A stretch of DNA of 64,000 bases from Lunularia cruciata (GCA_948567375.1 OX419761.1:12934243-12998242), one strand, 5' to 3'. Shown: positions 41,853-52,261, counted from the stretch's first letter. The notes: generated by a model not told the origin, from the letters alone. A program made the numbers and translations.

Positions 41853-43671
41853 TTCACTGATAAACTTCCGATCTAGGGATTTATCTTCCTTCAAAGCTTG
41901 CTCTATGGTTGCTTTCTTGACAAACTTCCCATCTTGGGATTGACTATTCTTAGGTGTCTTACTCAAAGGTGCCAAACAAACTAATCTAAAATTTATACCT
42001 TGGTGTTGTACTTGAATTTGTCATTGATTCCAATCAAATTGAACCTTATGACGTTCAAGCCAAGGCAACCTGAAAATGACATCATAGTGTAGAGGTGTCA
42101 CTACAAACCTTATACACTTCAAATACTCCTTTTGAATCTTGAAGGTAATAGGATGTAAGGTATGGAATGCAAAACCTTTTCTACCATCCATCATCATCAA
42201 TCTACTTCCAATTACTGGCTTGATAAGAATACTCAAATTCTTTTGTTAATTGCATAAATATGCAATTCATGAACTTCTAGAATCATCCAAAATTCTACAA
42301 CCATGATCAGATATCGTACCTTACAAGTGAAGCAAACTTGCATAGGTCAAGCCTTCAATCCCATTGGAACTAATCAAGTTCCTAATAGGTGGCTCAAAAT
42401 CTCTTATTGGGATTCTTCATTTTCTTGATCATTCTGCTTCACAACCTCCATTTGGGCAATTTGTTGAGATTGCACATTCTTGAGTGGACATTTAGCAATA
42501 TGATGTCTAATTTGGCAACAATAAAAGAAACCGCCATTTTGCCACAATCTTTCCCAATCCGTTGTACCAAATGGTCTCCGTTGGATGGCATCAATCTCCA
42601 TTGGTGCTGGCTCCTCCACATGTGTATAATGTGCTAGTTGGTTTTGTGAAGGTCAAGGTCGAGACCAAGTTATCACAACCTAAGAATCAAAGTGCTTTGC
42701 TAGTTGCATAGCTTCTTCCAAGTATTTTGGCTCCCGTATAGTCACTTCTAATTTGGTTTGTGACTTCAATCCCCTAACAAATTGATCTAAAGCTTCACAT
42801 CCATTACATTTGGAATTTGCATAATGGTGTTCTGGAATTGCATGATGTAGCTTCTTATAGAATCAACTTGATTCAACTTTGCCAATTTATCTTATGCAGC
42901 TTGTGTAGTATTGATCGCTTGGAATCACCCAATTATTGCACCCTTGATTCTTCCCATGTCAGGATTGGTGCAACAAACTGCCTTTTAGCTCACTCCACTT
43001 GGAATCGCCACCATAGCTTTGCTGCTCTATCTAATTGGCTTGACGCTAAGAGAATTTGTTTGGCACCAAAGGGCAAGATCCTTGCATTTGAAGGTTGTGG
43101 GACACCTGAAGGAACTTCAAGAATAGGTCCATGTGGCAGGTTTGCCAAATGGTCGTTCCATTCATCTTGAAGATTTGTAGCCTCTAAATAACATTCACAA
43201 TCAAAGACAAAATCCTCTATTGCACTCGAGAGGTTCTTTCCATCAAATACCTTGGGTTTTGGAAATAGGATTTTCTCTTCTCCTTCTTGAAATATTGCTC
43301 TCTCTATATGCTCATGTCGTTGCTGGTCTCGTTCATCCAAAAATCAAGTAAGGTGTTTGATTTGTTACTGCATAGCAATGATAACTTGGGACACAGCCAC
43401 CATGGCTACTACTCTATCACACTACCTCCAATTTATCTAATTTACTAACACATAGATGCAACACGTCCACCATTCTCCATAAGTTACAATCAAAAGTACC
43501 AAAGGCTCCTTAGACAAGGTGATTTCATTCAAAAAAATTGCCCAAAATGTGAGGTGATGAACTAGTAAAATAATGTTTGGGTAGTATCGGACACAAAAAT
43601 CCTAATGGTTTGGCTAAAATGGATTTTATGGTCCATAAATTCCATCCATCCCATTCCTACTTTGATACCAA

Positions 43672-44088
43672 TGTAAAAGATCAAGACCGAGGAGAGAATT
43701 AGAAGAATGGAAGATCATATTTGGACACTTGAGTATGGGAAACTCTGATTGCCTAGCATGAGCTTCAGCTTTGGTATTTATATGGAGCATGCAAGGCCTT
43801 GAGAAGCTTCTCAAGAAGCTTCCTTGAGCTGCTTTCTTGAAGTGCAAGCCAAGTTAGCTTCTCAAGAAGCTTCCTTCTAGAAGTTGCTTACTTGGGATGT
43901 AAGGTAAGCTAGTTAGAAGTTTCTATAAGCTTCCTTGTAGAAGCTATCTACTTGGGGTGCAAGCTAAGCAGGCCAGAAAGCTTCCCAAGAAGCTTCCTAG
44001 ATACTTCTGAAATATTCTAAGCTAATTTCTCCTATTTGTTACTTTGTTAGCCCTAACTAACTTCATCACTAAACTCCATATTGTTACA
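43672..44088 (-). repeat. Gypsy copy B1, 5' LTR
   Basis: This 417-bp LTR in reverse orientation runs from TGTAAAAGATCAAG to ATATTGTTACA. It carries several GAAnnTTC units and lies next to the primer-binding site on its left and the CCTTG target-site duplication on its right. Confidence 0.92.
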
Positions 44089-45740
44089 CCTTGACTCTCA
44101 AGCCTACTAGATGTAGCTCGGTAATCAAGTGGTCAAAGGCTTGCCTAACTTGATCTATAGGGCCCATGATGTGTGTATCATCTGCCAAGGAGGGAAATAC
44201 ATAACCTAGCATGGTCAAAGTAGTAGATAAGAGAGCTCTAAAGTGAACAATGGCAAATAAAGGTCCCCCTAAAGATCTCCTTGATGTATACCAACAACAA
44301 ACTCCAAGACAATGACTCCCTCATGTGAAAAATTGTATTGGTATTAAAGAGAAGTAGGAGAGCCATAAAAAGACTGCATAAAAAGAATAAGACTCACCAA
44401 GGATCCACCGGTTTCCTAAGCTCTCTACATATGGATGCTCGTGAGATGCTATGAAAACCGTTCTCAACATCCACCTGTAGGACGACCCACTTAGGATGGA
44501 TATCTAGAAGTGACTTAATGCCTAGAGATATAGCCTCACATCTTCCAAGTATAGCTACTCCAAATTCATGTGGACTGAGGTGTTGTCAAAATTGAGAATG
44601 ATGTTGAAGGACAATAGTACGGTGGACCAAGCACAGAAAGATCTCTCCAATAGCAATTGGTCTAATGCCTCTTGTGTCCTTATCCATCATAAGAAGTCAA
44701 TTAGCACCTAATACTCAACTAATAGATATAAGAATGTCTACTCTCACTACTGCTAAAGCCACCTTAAACAACTCGGTAAAACCACCAGAAGGATCATCTA
44801 CCTAAAAGAAATCTCTAAGATGCTCATGTACCATCTCTAATAAGCCTCTTGAGGAAAGGCGAGGAGCAATACACAATGCTTGTGTAAAAAGTAACCTATC
44901 AATATATAAAGGCTGTTCATGCTAATAATCTAAGACCTCTAGTAGTAATACCTCTCTTTCCATAGGATGTAGTGAGCGTAAGGCACATATAGTCTCATCA
45001 ATAGGACTAGCCATAGACAAAGGATGTAGCGCTCGTGTTGCTTTACTAAACTCTCCCGCCTGTCCTATACCGTCATAATTGAGTGGACTCTATAATATCA
45101 TATGGCAAAATCTATCCCCTAAAATGTGCAGCCCTAACATACTCCTCTTGTAGGGCCACCCAATCTCCCGCTTGGAATTGACTAAATCTAAAAACCACCT
45201 CTCTATGCCCCACACGTCTCCCTCTAGCATAACAAAGATACCATCAAAGGAGTAAGAGGACTAAAAACCATGCTAACTTGTCCAAGGGATCACATGCCAA
45301 ATGATCAACTGGTAAGGGTATGGAGTGTATAGGGTAGCCTATGGAATAAATGTGGATATGGAAAACTAGTCTCAAATAACCCCAAAATGCAACTCACCTA
45401 AGAAGCTAACAACTCTCACGATTCGATCGATATCCCTAGAATGGTCAACAAAGGGATAGAGAAAGTGTGCGTAATCCCAAGTGTCCTTGCTGTCAATGTG
45501 GTTACTCGGCTCACGTGAGCAACCCAAGTGGTCCAATCATAGTCCTTGTGCATCCTTCCCACATGGATCTTTACCTCTTGTGAAGTGAACCGTCGATGAC
45601 ATTGTGCATGGTGTATCCCAAGTCGCTCTAGGTGGCCCCACATGGGGAGTTGTAGCCATGGCTAGCACAAGGATAACAATAGTAACACATGATGCTCCTC
45701 TCCATATGTCCCCATGCCTACAAAACCACAACCCCTCACA
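44089..45740 (-). mobile_element. LINE, 5' segment (zinc finger and reverse-transcriptase core)
   Basis: This is the 5' part of the same minus-strand LINE. The frame reads VDVENGFHSISRASI near 44,450, the first catalytic block of LINE reverse transcriptases, and SLADDTHIMGP near 44,170-44,200, where LADD stands in place of the usual F/YADD catalytic box. Further 5', at about 45,550-45,590, QCHRRFTSQEVKIHVGRMHK resembles the second half of a C2H2 zinc finger. The 5' limit is uncertain. A possible diverged target-site duplication lies near 45,860 (ACCAAGAAAATAGAAATG, compared with ACCAGAAAAAGAAAAG by the 3' end). Stops interrupt the frame. The three LINE pieces add up to about 3.3 kb. Confidence 0.78.
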
Positions 45741-47222
45741 TCACAACTCACATAAGAAATACAATCTCTTCAAACACTAAAAACTATAAACTCTCGTAAC
45801 TTTCAATTTCCATCTCAAAATTTTCAAACTAAAGTCCAAAGGAACTCAATCATGAAAACCAAGAAAATAGAAATGAAAATTCCCGACACTCACCCATCAC
45901 TCTCAATGTACCCTGATCACTCCAAACCCTAAAGATTCTAAAACTCTCCATAACTTTCTACTCAATTCTACATAGTCTTCAATCTAGGTACCAATGAAAC
46001 CAAAATTTAAAAACAAACAGAATCTACTATTCAATCAAGTGTTATATGCTAGAGAACCCTTCAAAAATGTAGTTCTTTCCTCTCCATCTCTCCCTTTACT
46101 CTCCCGTCTCCACACTCTCCACACTCTCATGTCCATCATTGTCAAAGTCCAGGTATGGATCAGTTTGAAGATTTGATTTGAACTTGAACTATGATTTGAT
46201 TTGATTTGAATTTGAAAATCAGATTTGAACTAACACACTCTATAAAAATAATGTATTCTTCTTCTATATGTTTTTTAGATGTCCACCATGTTCTAATTCT
46301 AATCGACTATTGCTATTAAAGTACGATTCAATATTAAATCTAAACTATTTCAATTGGAGATTTACATTATATATTTTCCTCAATGTATATTATATAATAA
46401 TAATAATAATAAACAACGCTCTAAAGATATGATCATTTTAGTTTGAATTCATGTTTTCTTAAATAATACACACAATTAAAATTGCATCTTATACATAATG
46501 AGATTTTACGAACTCTTTTTACATTCTTTCATTATTTAGATCTGTCCTGATTACATACATATTAGTATAATCTCTTAGTAGCACAATTTCTCAATCTACG
46601 GTTCTAGATGATCTAACTAGAAAATGATCGAGAAGAATTTAAACCATAGATTCAAGACAACTTGAATACAATGTAGATATGTAATTCAGGGACAATCCGA
46701 AGGGAGGTTGAGTGCGAAAGCTACACTTGGGTCACTAACTGTATATAACCCCCTTGCATTGCATCTTGCGGTCATGGCAATTCTCATCTTTTAGTTAGAA
46801 TCTGAATATTTGTTCGGTTTTTTCTCTTCTTTTTTATTTAAAATAATTATTTATTATTAATTTTATATTAATTTTTAATTTTTAATATTTTTAAAATCAA
46901 TCATATTGATGAAGAAATAAAAGTTTTATTTTTATTTATAATTTTATAATAAATCTAAAATTTATAAAAAATATAATTTGTTATATTGTTATTTATTTTT
47001 ATGTCAATGAAATTTTAATTTTATAATCAAAAATAAATTGTTATATAATTTTAGTTTATAAATATTTATTTTTTATTTATAATAATTTTATTTAATTTTA
47101 GTTTTATTAATAATTATTAAAAAATTTATTTTAATAATTTATTTTCTGAATTAATTAGCTTTTTTAATTGTTATTTTCCTTATAAAATAAAAATAAAAAA
47201 ACATATTATTATTCCACCTCAA
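45741..47222. other. AT-rich region with simple repeats
   Basis: The first part may still be LINE 5' sequence. From about 46.2 kb the DNA becomes strongly AT-rich, with an (ATA)n run near 46,391-46,411 and almost pure A/T between 46,810 and 47,210. No gene, RNA or recognisable repeat family is visible. Confidence 0.55.
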
Positions 47223-47345
47223 AAACCCGTCCTCAGGTCGGATTGCAGCCTGCAACTCGCCGGGATCGTTAGTAATCGGCGGTAGCCGGTCCATCCGCTC
47301 ACGGGCCCTGTTACACACCGCCCATCACATTATGGGACCTGGCCA
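47223..47345 (+). pseudogene. Degraded plastid 16S rRNA fragment (NUPT)
   Basis: The segment matches the 3' domain of 16S rRNA in order: TCGGATTGCAG, CTGCAACTCGCC, TAGTAATCG, the ACGGGCCCTGTTACACACCG block and ATGGGACCTGGCCA. The last block corresponds to the ATGGGAGCTGGCCA of plastid and cyanobacterial 16S rather than the mitochondrial or enterobacterial form. Internal deletions remove the stem loops between these blocks, so it is not functional. Its GC content is far above the flanks. I interpret it as an old transfer of plastid DNA to the nucleus. Confidence 0.8.
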
Positions 47346-48769
47346 CGGTTCTCAAGTTCCACTTACATGAAATACAAGTCGATAGATTACTTAGTCCTAT
47401 TTTAACAGATCGAATCTTTTGAGGATTAGATTTCTCTCCTTGTTTTTAAACAATACACATAGCTTTTTATTCATCTTGAAATGGTAATTTTATTTTCTTT
47501 GCTGTATATCAAATCAGATTGTTCCATCAAATAATTTAATTAAATTAAAATTTGTATGTATATAGTCTTCAAGTCAGCTAGATATTATTTTCTCCTTCCA
47601 CGGTATCATAGCATTTACGATCATGCTTTCTTGGAGTGTTCTATTTATACGGAAAGATCATTCAAAGAAATTTGCTTTATGCTATTTGTGTTTTTATTTT
47701 TATGTGTATTTGAATTCTGGATCACTATTTTTCTCTTTTATTTGGAAAGCGAGAGAAAGGTGAAAGCTTTCACTTTTAGTATATAAGAAATTTAAATCCT
47801 AGTTTAATAAAGAAAATTTTGCAACTTTGATTTTAACCTCTCTTTTATGTTCCTCTCTTTTATGTGATCTATAGAATATGTTGCTACATACAATATACCT
47901 GTATTGTAATTTAATTGTACCTGGCAATCCAATTGTAATTGTACCTGGCAATCCAATTTATATTTATTAGTATTTTCAAATTTCTAAATTTCAATGTCGA
48001 AGAAGAAAATTAATAGTACTTTTCGTACTTTTCTAACATATTTTCGATGATGCATGGGAAAGATAATAATGTATAAACCATCAGTACAACATAAAGCTAC
48101 AAATCCCTTCCTATTTAGATGATATCCATAACAAGGTGCATCGTGAAGTGATTGAGATGGAGCTAGGTTACTATCATCTATTATCCGTGTCACGATATAT
48201 TAATGTAGCAATCAGTTCATTTCTATGTGATTTGTAGCTGTAACTTATAATAAACTTATAATAATAAATATCCTCTTTAAAAATATCAATATCAAAAATA
48301 AAAATAAATTCAATCTATTTTCTTCTGGCTTCTTTCTTGAGTTGGTATCAAATTTGCAATTTCTTATTTTATATTTCTTATTTCGATGATTCATATAAAT
48401 TCTACTGTAGTACTCTATTCATTATATTGAAAGATCGAGGGTACGATCATATTTAATATCACGTAGAAGATGGTCGAATGTATCTACGGAAAACAATGGC
48501 ATATGTAGATATAGAATTCAGCACGTTACATTAGATTAATATATATTTATGGACTGCAGTGATTTAAAAGAATAGAGATAATATTTCGTGTATAGATTGA
48601 AAAATAATGGGAGAAAGTGAGATAGTAGATGCATATAATACTTAAATCAAACAGAAGCAAATTTAGCGATTAACTAGCGACTAGATTCAATATAATAAAA
48701 GAATTCAGGTAATGTTTGTGTTCGATACAGATATGTATTCAATTATGTGAGATTGCAGACTCTTATAAA
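47346..48769. other. AT-rich region without a recognised gene
   Basis: No coding or RNA gene is visible. A short tandem repeat of about 29 bp containing AATTGTACCTGGCAATCC occurs twice around 47,915-47,960. The open frame at 47,556-47,786 is rich in Phe and Leu, as expected by chance in AT-rich DNA. Confidence 0.5.
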
Positions 48770-48835
48770 TACTAAGATTTTGTAGTAAAGGAAGGAAGTA
48801 AAGAGGGTTGATTGCAAAGGGCTGATTTAACACTG

Positions 48836-49036
48836 GACCTTATTTTACAAAGGAAATAAAGTGGGTTAAATGCAAATGCATAGAGTTATGAAATTTGTGA
48901 TGGAAAAATTTAAAATTCAAAGTCACATAGAGTTTAGACCTTATTTTACAAAGGAAATAAAGTGGGTTAAATGCAAATGCATAGAGTTATGAAATTGTCA
49001 TGGAAAAAATTAAAATTCAAAGTCACATAGAGTTTA
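48836..49036. repeat. Near-identical 101-bp tandem duplication
   Basis: Units 48,836-48,936 and 48,937-49,036 begin GACCTTATTTTACAAAGG and differ at only a few positions. The other U6 unit has one copy (near 52,050-52,150), so the duplication arose after the units separated. It lies just downstream of the U6 A terminator. Confidence 0.9.
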
Positions 49037-49047
49037 GAACTGCCAAA

Positions 49048-49097
49048 AAAATTTGGACCATTTCTCGATTTGTGCGTGTCATCCTTGCGCAGGGGCC

Positions 49098-49129
<32 letters not shown>

Positions 49130-49149
49130 TCGGATGTCCCCGAAGGGAC
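49048..49149 (-). ncRNA. U6: U6 spliceosomal snRNA, copy A
   Basis: U6 is the catalytic snRNA of the spliceosome. Read on the minus strand the gene begins GTCCCTTCGGGGACATCCG, continues with ACAGAG at the 5' splice-site pairing box and AGC in the catalytic triad region, and ends ATGGTCCAAATTT before a run of seven T (49,051-49,045), the pol III terminator. The 102-nt length is normal. A TATAAATA box lies 23-30 bp upstream of the start, the right spacing for plant pol III U6 genes. I do not see the canonical plant upstream sequence element RTCCCACATCG at its expected place. Confidence 0.97.
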
Positions 49150-49171
49150 GAAAGATATTGTGCAGCCAGAT

Positions 49172-49179
49172 TATTTATA
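49172..49179 (-). promoter_or_regulatory. TATA box of U6 copy A
   Basis: TATAAATA is read on the minus strand at -23 to -30 from the U6 start at 49,149. That spacing is the pol III type in plant snRNA genes. The equivalent bases in copy B read TACATAGA. Confidence 0.8.
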
Positions 49180-49697
49180 CCCTCTTAATAAAGTCTTTCT
49201 ACGCTTATGGTCTCTTCACGAGTTTTGACACACGTGTAGGACAGTACTTACACACGTGTAGGACTCGCCACGGACAGCTTAATCTCAGTAGGTCCCGTTC
49301 ACTGCTGGAGACCCGCAACGCATAAGCAGGCAACTTTCCATCGCCGACAAATGGCAGTTCCTGAACTGTGCTGCTGGCACTCCTGTTGTTTTCATGATAC
49401 GAACAGTTTGAGCTATGGGGATCAATTGTATACTTAACATCAGAAGTGTCGGTGGTTCTTGCCGGCTCGATTCGCTGTGATTCTAGGCTTGTGCGTGTGG
49501 GCGTGCGAAGATTGCGCATTCGTCGACCTTCTCCATAAACGGACGCGGGCTTTAAGAAGTTCGTGGGACTCTGGTTTCGGAGAAAGGGAATAGGTGGTTC
49601 TTCTCAAGTTCCAGAGACCAGCGTTATATACATACGCTCTGCCTCCTCCGACTCCTATCTGCACTATCTGCAGGAGGTTGCTGGGAATGCCCATCAA

Positions 49698-49753
49698 TTC
49701 GGCTTGATGGGGTCTTCCCATCCTTGTTTTTTTCCTACCCGGTCGTCCTTCTT
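49698..49753 (+). mobile_element. Tail-only LINE insertion (copy 3), with empty site preserved in unit B
   Basis: The 56-bp insertion starts TTCGGCTTGATGGGGTC, includes the second LINE-tail hairpin and ends CCCGGTCGTCCTTCTT. It is flanked by TCAA at 49,694-49,697 and 49,754-49,757. In U6 unit B the same site reads GCCCATCAACAGAGCCG without the insertion (about 52,795-52,812), so boundaries and target are directly visible. Confidence 0.9.
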
Positions 49754-50483
49754 TCAACAGAGCCGATTACACAACGATTGCTACTTCCTTGCTTAGACTG
49801 TTCTGTGATCTGAACAATCTTAGACGAGAATTGCCGCCCAAACTTCCTACGGTGTCTTTAGGGGCTTAAACCCAAATGCCCCACCCCATAAAACCATCTT
49901 TACACTTCAGATTCACAAGTTTCTGATCGCAAAACATAACGCTCCATGACTACTATCACTTCTCCCTCCAAGAATCGCGTTCTACAAATCAGATGTACAG
50001 GCACATTACATCCCTGGTGTAATTGATTACTACATTCCTGTCTAGACTGTTCTGTAATCTGAGTAATCAAACAAGAACCGCCGCCCCAATTATGGTAGGG
50101 TTTAGGGTTTAAACCCAAGAGCCTCGCCGAATAAAACCATCATCATCGCGCTGTAGATTGACAAGTCTCTCACAGCCATAGATAACGCTGCATGATTTCT
50201 ATCACTCCTCCCTCCAAGAACCGCTTATCTTTCTACGAATCAGATATACAGCCCACATTTAAATTCTCGAAGGTTATTCACTAGAGCCCACTCTTAAGTT
50301 TACCGCAGATTCGGAATGAAACAAGACTATTTTGGTCGAGAGCTTCTTCGTCTGACCAGTTGCGTTTGATCTAAACTGGGTGGTGACGTCTAAGAGCCGC
50401 TTATCTTTCCTGGAAAGATATACAACCTACACTAAAATCCTCGAAGGTAATTTACTTGAGCCCATTCTAAAATCCTCCAAGGT

Positions 50484-51961
50484 TATTTAGTTGACCATAT
50501 AATTGTAGTCCTCCTCACTCATGCAATACGTCCAGTTCTTGATTCTTCAACGTGCTTTCCGTACAAATTGCTGCTATTCTTTCTGAGTCATGCCTTTGTA
50601 GTCGTGAGATTCTTCCTCCGATTTTACCTTCTCTATGTTCGAGCGATTTAGCGCTATGGCTTCATTCTAGTAAGAGCGCTGTGCCAATTGCAACATCTCG
50701 ATGAAGAACTTAAAGCAGATGTATTCAACTATCTACTTCTCGTATGTACACACATTTGCTAGATCCACATCTCTCTGGTCTCGTTTCTTGCACCATGGCT
50801 ACGGTGAGGCTGACGGATCTAAACAAATAAGATGTGTACCCAGGGTTGCTTGATTTAAGACTAGGGAAAGTGATAATCAGATTCCCCCCTCACAGTGTAT
50901 ATTTCGTTTACGTCACTAGTGAATCCTAGATGGAATCCAGACCTATCATCCATGTAAACCTGATAGTGGTAGCAACCTCTTGTATATGGAAATAGGTTGG
51001 AATCTACGTTACTGAGGTGCCGCCTCCAGAGGTTAGGCTGAATGTACAGCTGCTTGGAGATTTGTTGGCTGTTGAATATAAAGTTATTGCGCGCTACAAG
51101 GTTGAAGACTCTGGGACAGATAGGAATTAAAAAGTTTTCTCGCAGGTATTGGTCCTGGTTGTGAGTTTGGGGTATGTTGTGAAGACTGCATGGAATGACA
51201 CATTGTTCAACTGATCCTGTCTCGATCATGGAACAGAGGTAAAGAGCGTGTTGAACGGAAATAGGAACAGGTGACTTGGTACCAGTTCATCCAAAAGCTT
51301 CAGTGAACCATGGAGATTCGTTATGCTGGACCTGTGAGATGAGCTCACCAGAGACCTTGTCAACCATTTACAGTGCAGAAATGGGAGTGTAATTTTGTGC
51401 AGGTTGTAATTTTGATTAAATCTAGAATGCTGAGACTTTTCATTACTTGTGAGAACTCCCATCAGAAACTTAATACATTGCTACCGGCCATTGGCAACAA
51501 ACCTTTTCAGAGAGGTGACTAACCGCGATTTTGTTCGCAAAGAAGGTCCATAAAAGGATAACATGCATCCACTTATTAAGTCTAACTGTATCCATGGAAA
51601 GGATATAAAGAGAAATGGTCGATATTCTGGCTCTTGTCTAGTCCTATAACGAGAACAAAACAAGCAGTTTTTTATTAGAGGATAGTAAGGACATCACTCC
51701 ATCCAAGCAATTTTGAGGAGATTAATCTATCCTTTACTTTAGTGACCTGAATATTACGAGACCAACAGTTGGAGCTATACTGGGTCGACAAGTTGATACA
51801 AAGTAGCTGATTCTTGGTGAGGATGGGAGGATATGCTTGCGAAGATATGAGCCTGCCTTTCCGAGAAGACTGACCGTTACATGTAAGGTTCCAATCACAA
51901 ATATGTAAAGTCCCGCAAGGAATCATGCAGATAGTCAAGATCTCCCTTTCAGCAAGACATC
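50484..51961. repeat. 1.5 kb dispersed duplication, copy 2
   Basis: This is the counterpart of 14,926-16,447 in the same orientation, starting TTAGTTGACCATAT and ending TTTCAGCAAGACAT. It lies exactly between U6 units A and B. A few small deletions separate it from copy 1, for example near 50,940-50,990 and 51,390. No protein family is recognised in its open frames (minus strand, 50,861-51,462). Confidence 0.8.
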
Positions 51962-52159
51962 ACTTATAGACCTTAGATCTTGTAGGCAGGAAAGGAAGTA
52001 AAGAGGGTTGAATGCAAAGAGCTGATATGAAAAAAAATCTAAAAATACTTATACCTTATTTTACAATGGAAGTAAAGTGGTTTAAATGCATAGAGTTGTT
52101 ATGAAATTTGTGATGGAAAAAGTTATAATTCAAAGTCATATAGAGCTTAGCATCGCCAA

Positions 52160-52209
52160 AAAATTTGGACCATTTCTCGATTTGTGCGTGTCATCCTTGC
52201 GCAGGGGCC

Positions 52210-52241
<32 letters not shown>

Positions 52242-52261
52242 TCGGATGTCCCCGAAGGGAC
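52160..52261 (-). ncRNA. U6: U6 spliceosomal snRNA, copy B
   Basis: The transcribed part, from GTCCCTTCGGGGACATCC to the T-run (six T at 52,163-52,158), is identical to copy A. Upstream sequence differs. The -23 to -30 position reads TACATAGA instead of TATAAATA, so promoter strength may be reduced. The block AGTCTTTCTACGCTTATGG further upstream is conserved in both copies. It may be active or a recently silenced paralogue. Confidence 0.93.

Larger units (their letters stand above)
31450..44088 (-). mobile_element. Ty3/gypsy chromovirus, copy B1, inside the LINE
   Basis: This element is of the same family as copy A but in the opposite orientation. Its LTRs are 31,450-31,850 and 43,672-44,088, with a perfect 5-bp target-site duplication CCTTG at 31,445-31,449 and 44,089-44,093. 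The primer-binding site (reverse of TTTGATACCA) is at 43,661-43,670. Parts on the minus strand are gag (about 43.4-42.8 kb), zinc knuckle and protease region (42.6-42.0 kb, continuing at 35.3-35.0 kb), reverse transcriptase (35.0-34.3 kb), RNase H (34.3-33.6 kb) and integrase with chromodomain (33.2-31.9 kb). It is itself interrupted by element B2 and by a solo LTR. It is a broken fossil with many breaks. Confidence 0.92.
48770..50483. repeat. U6 repeat unit A
   Basis: This 1.7 kb unit is a direct repeat of 51,962 to about 53.7 kb. The shared parts are the 3' flank, the U6 gene, about 600 bp of upstream sequence and a further block with TAGGGTTTAGGGTTTAAACCC near 50,095-50,117. The upstream block is itself an imperfect two-copy repeat of about 240 bp (about 49,795-50,010 and 50,040-50,265). 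It differs from unit B by a 101-bp tandem duplication in the 3' flank and by separate tail-only LINE insertions. Confidence 0.85.
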
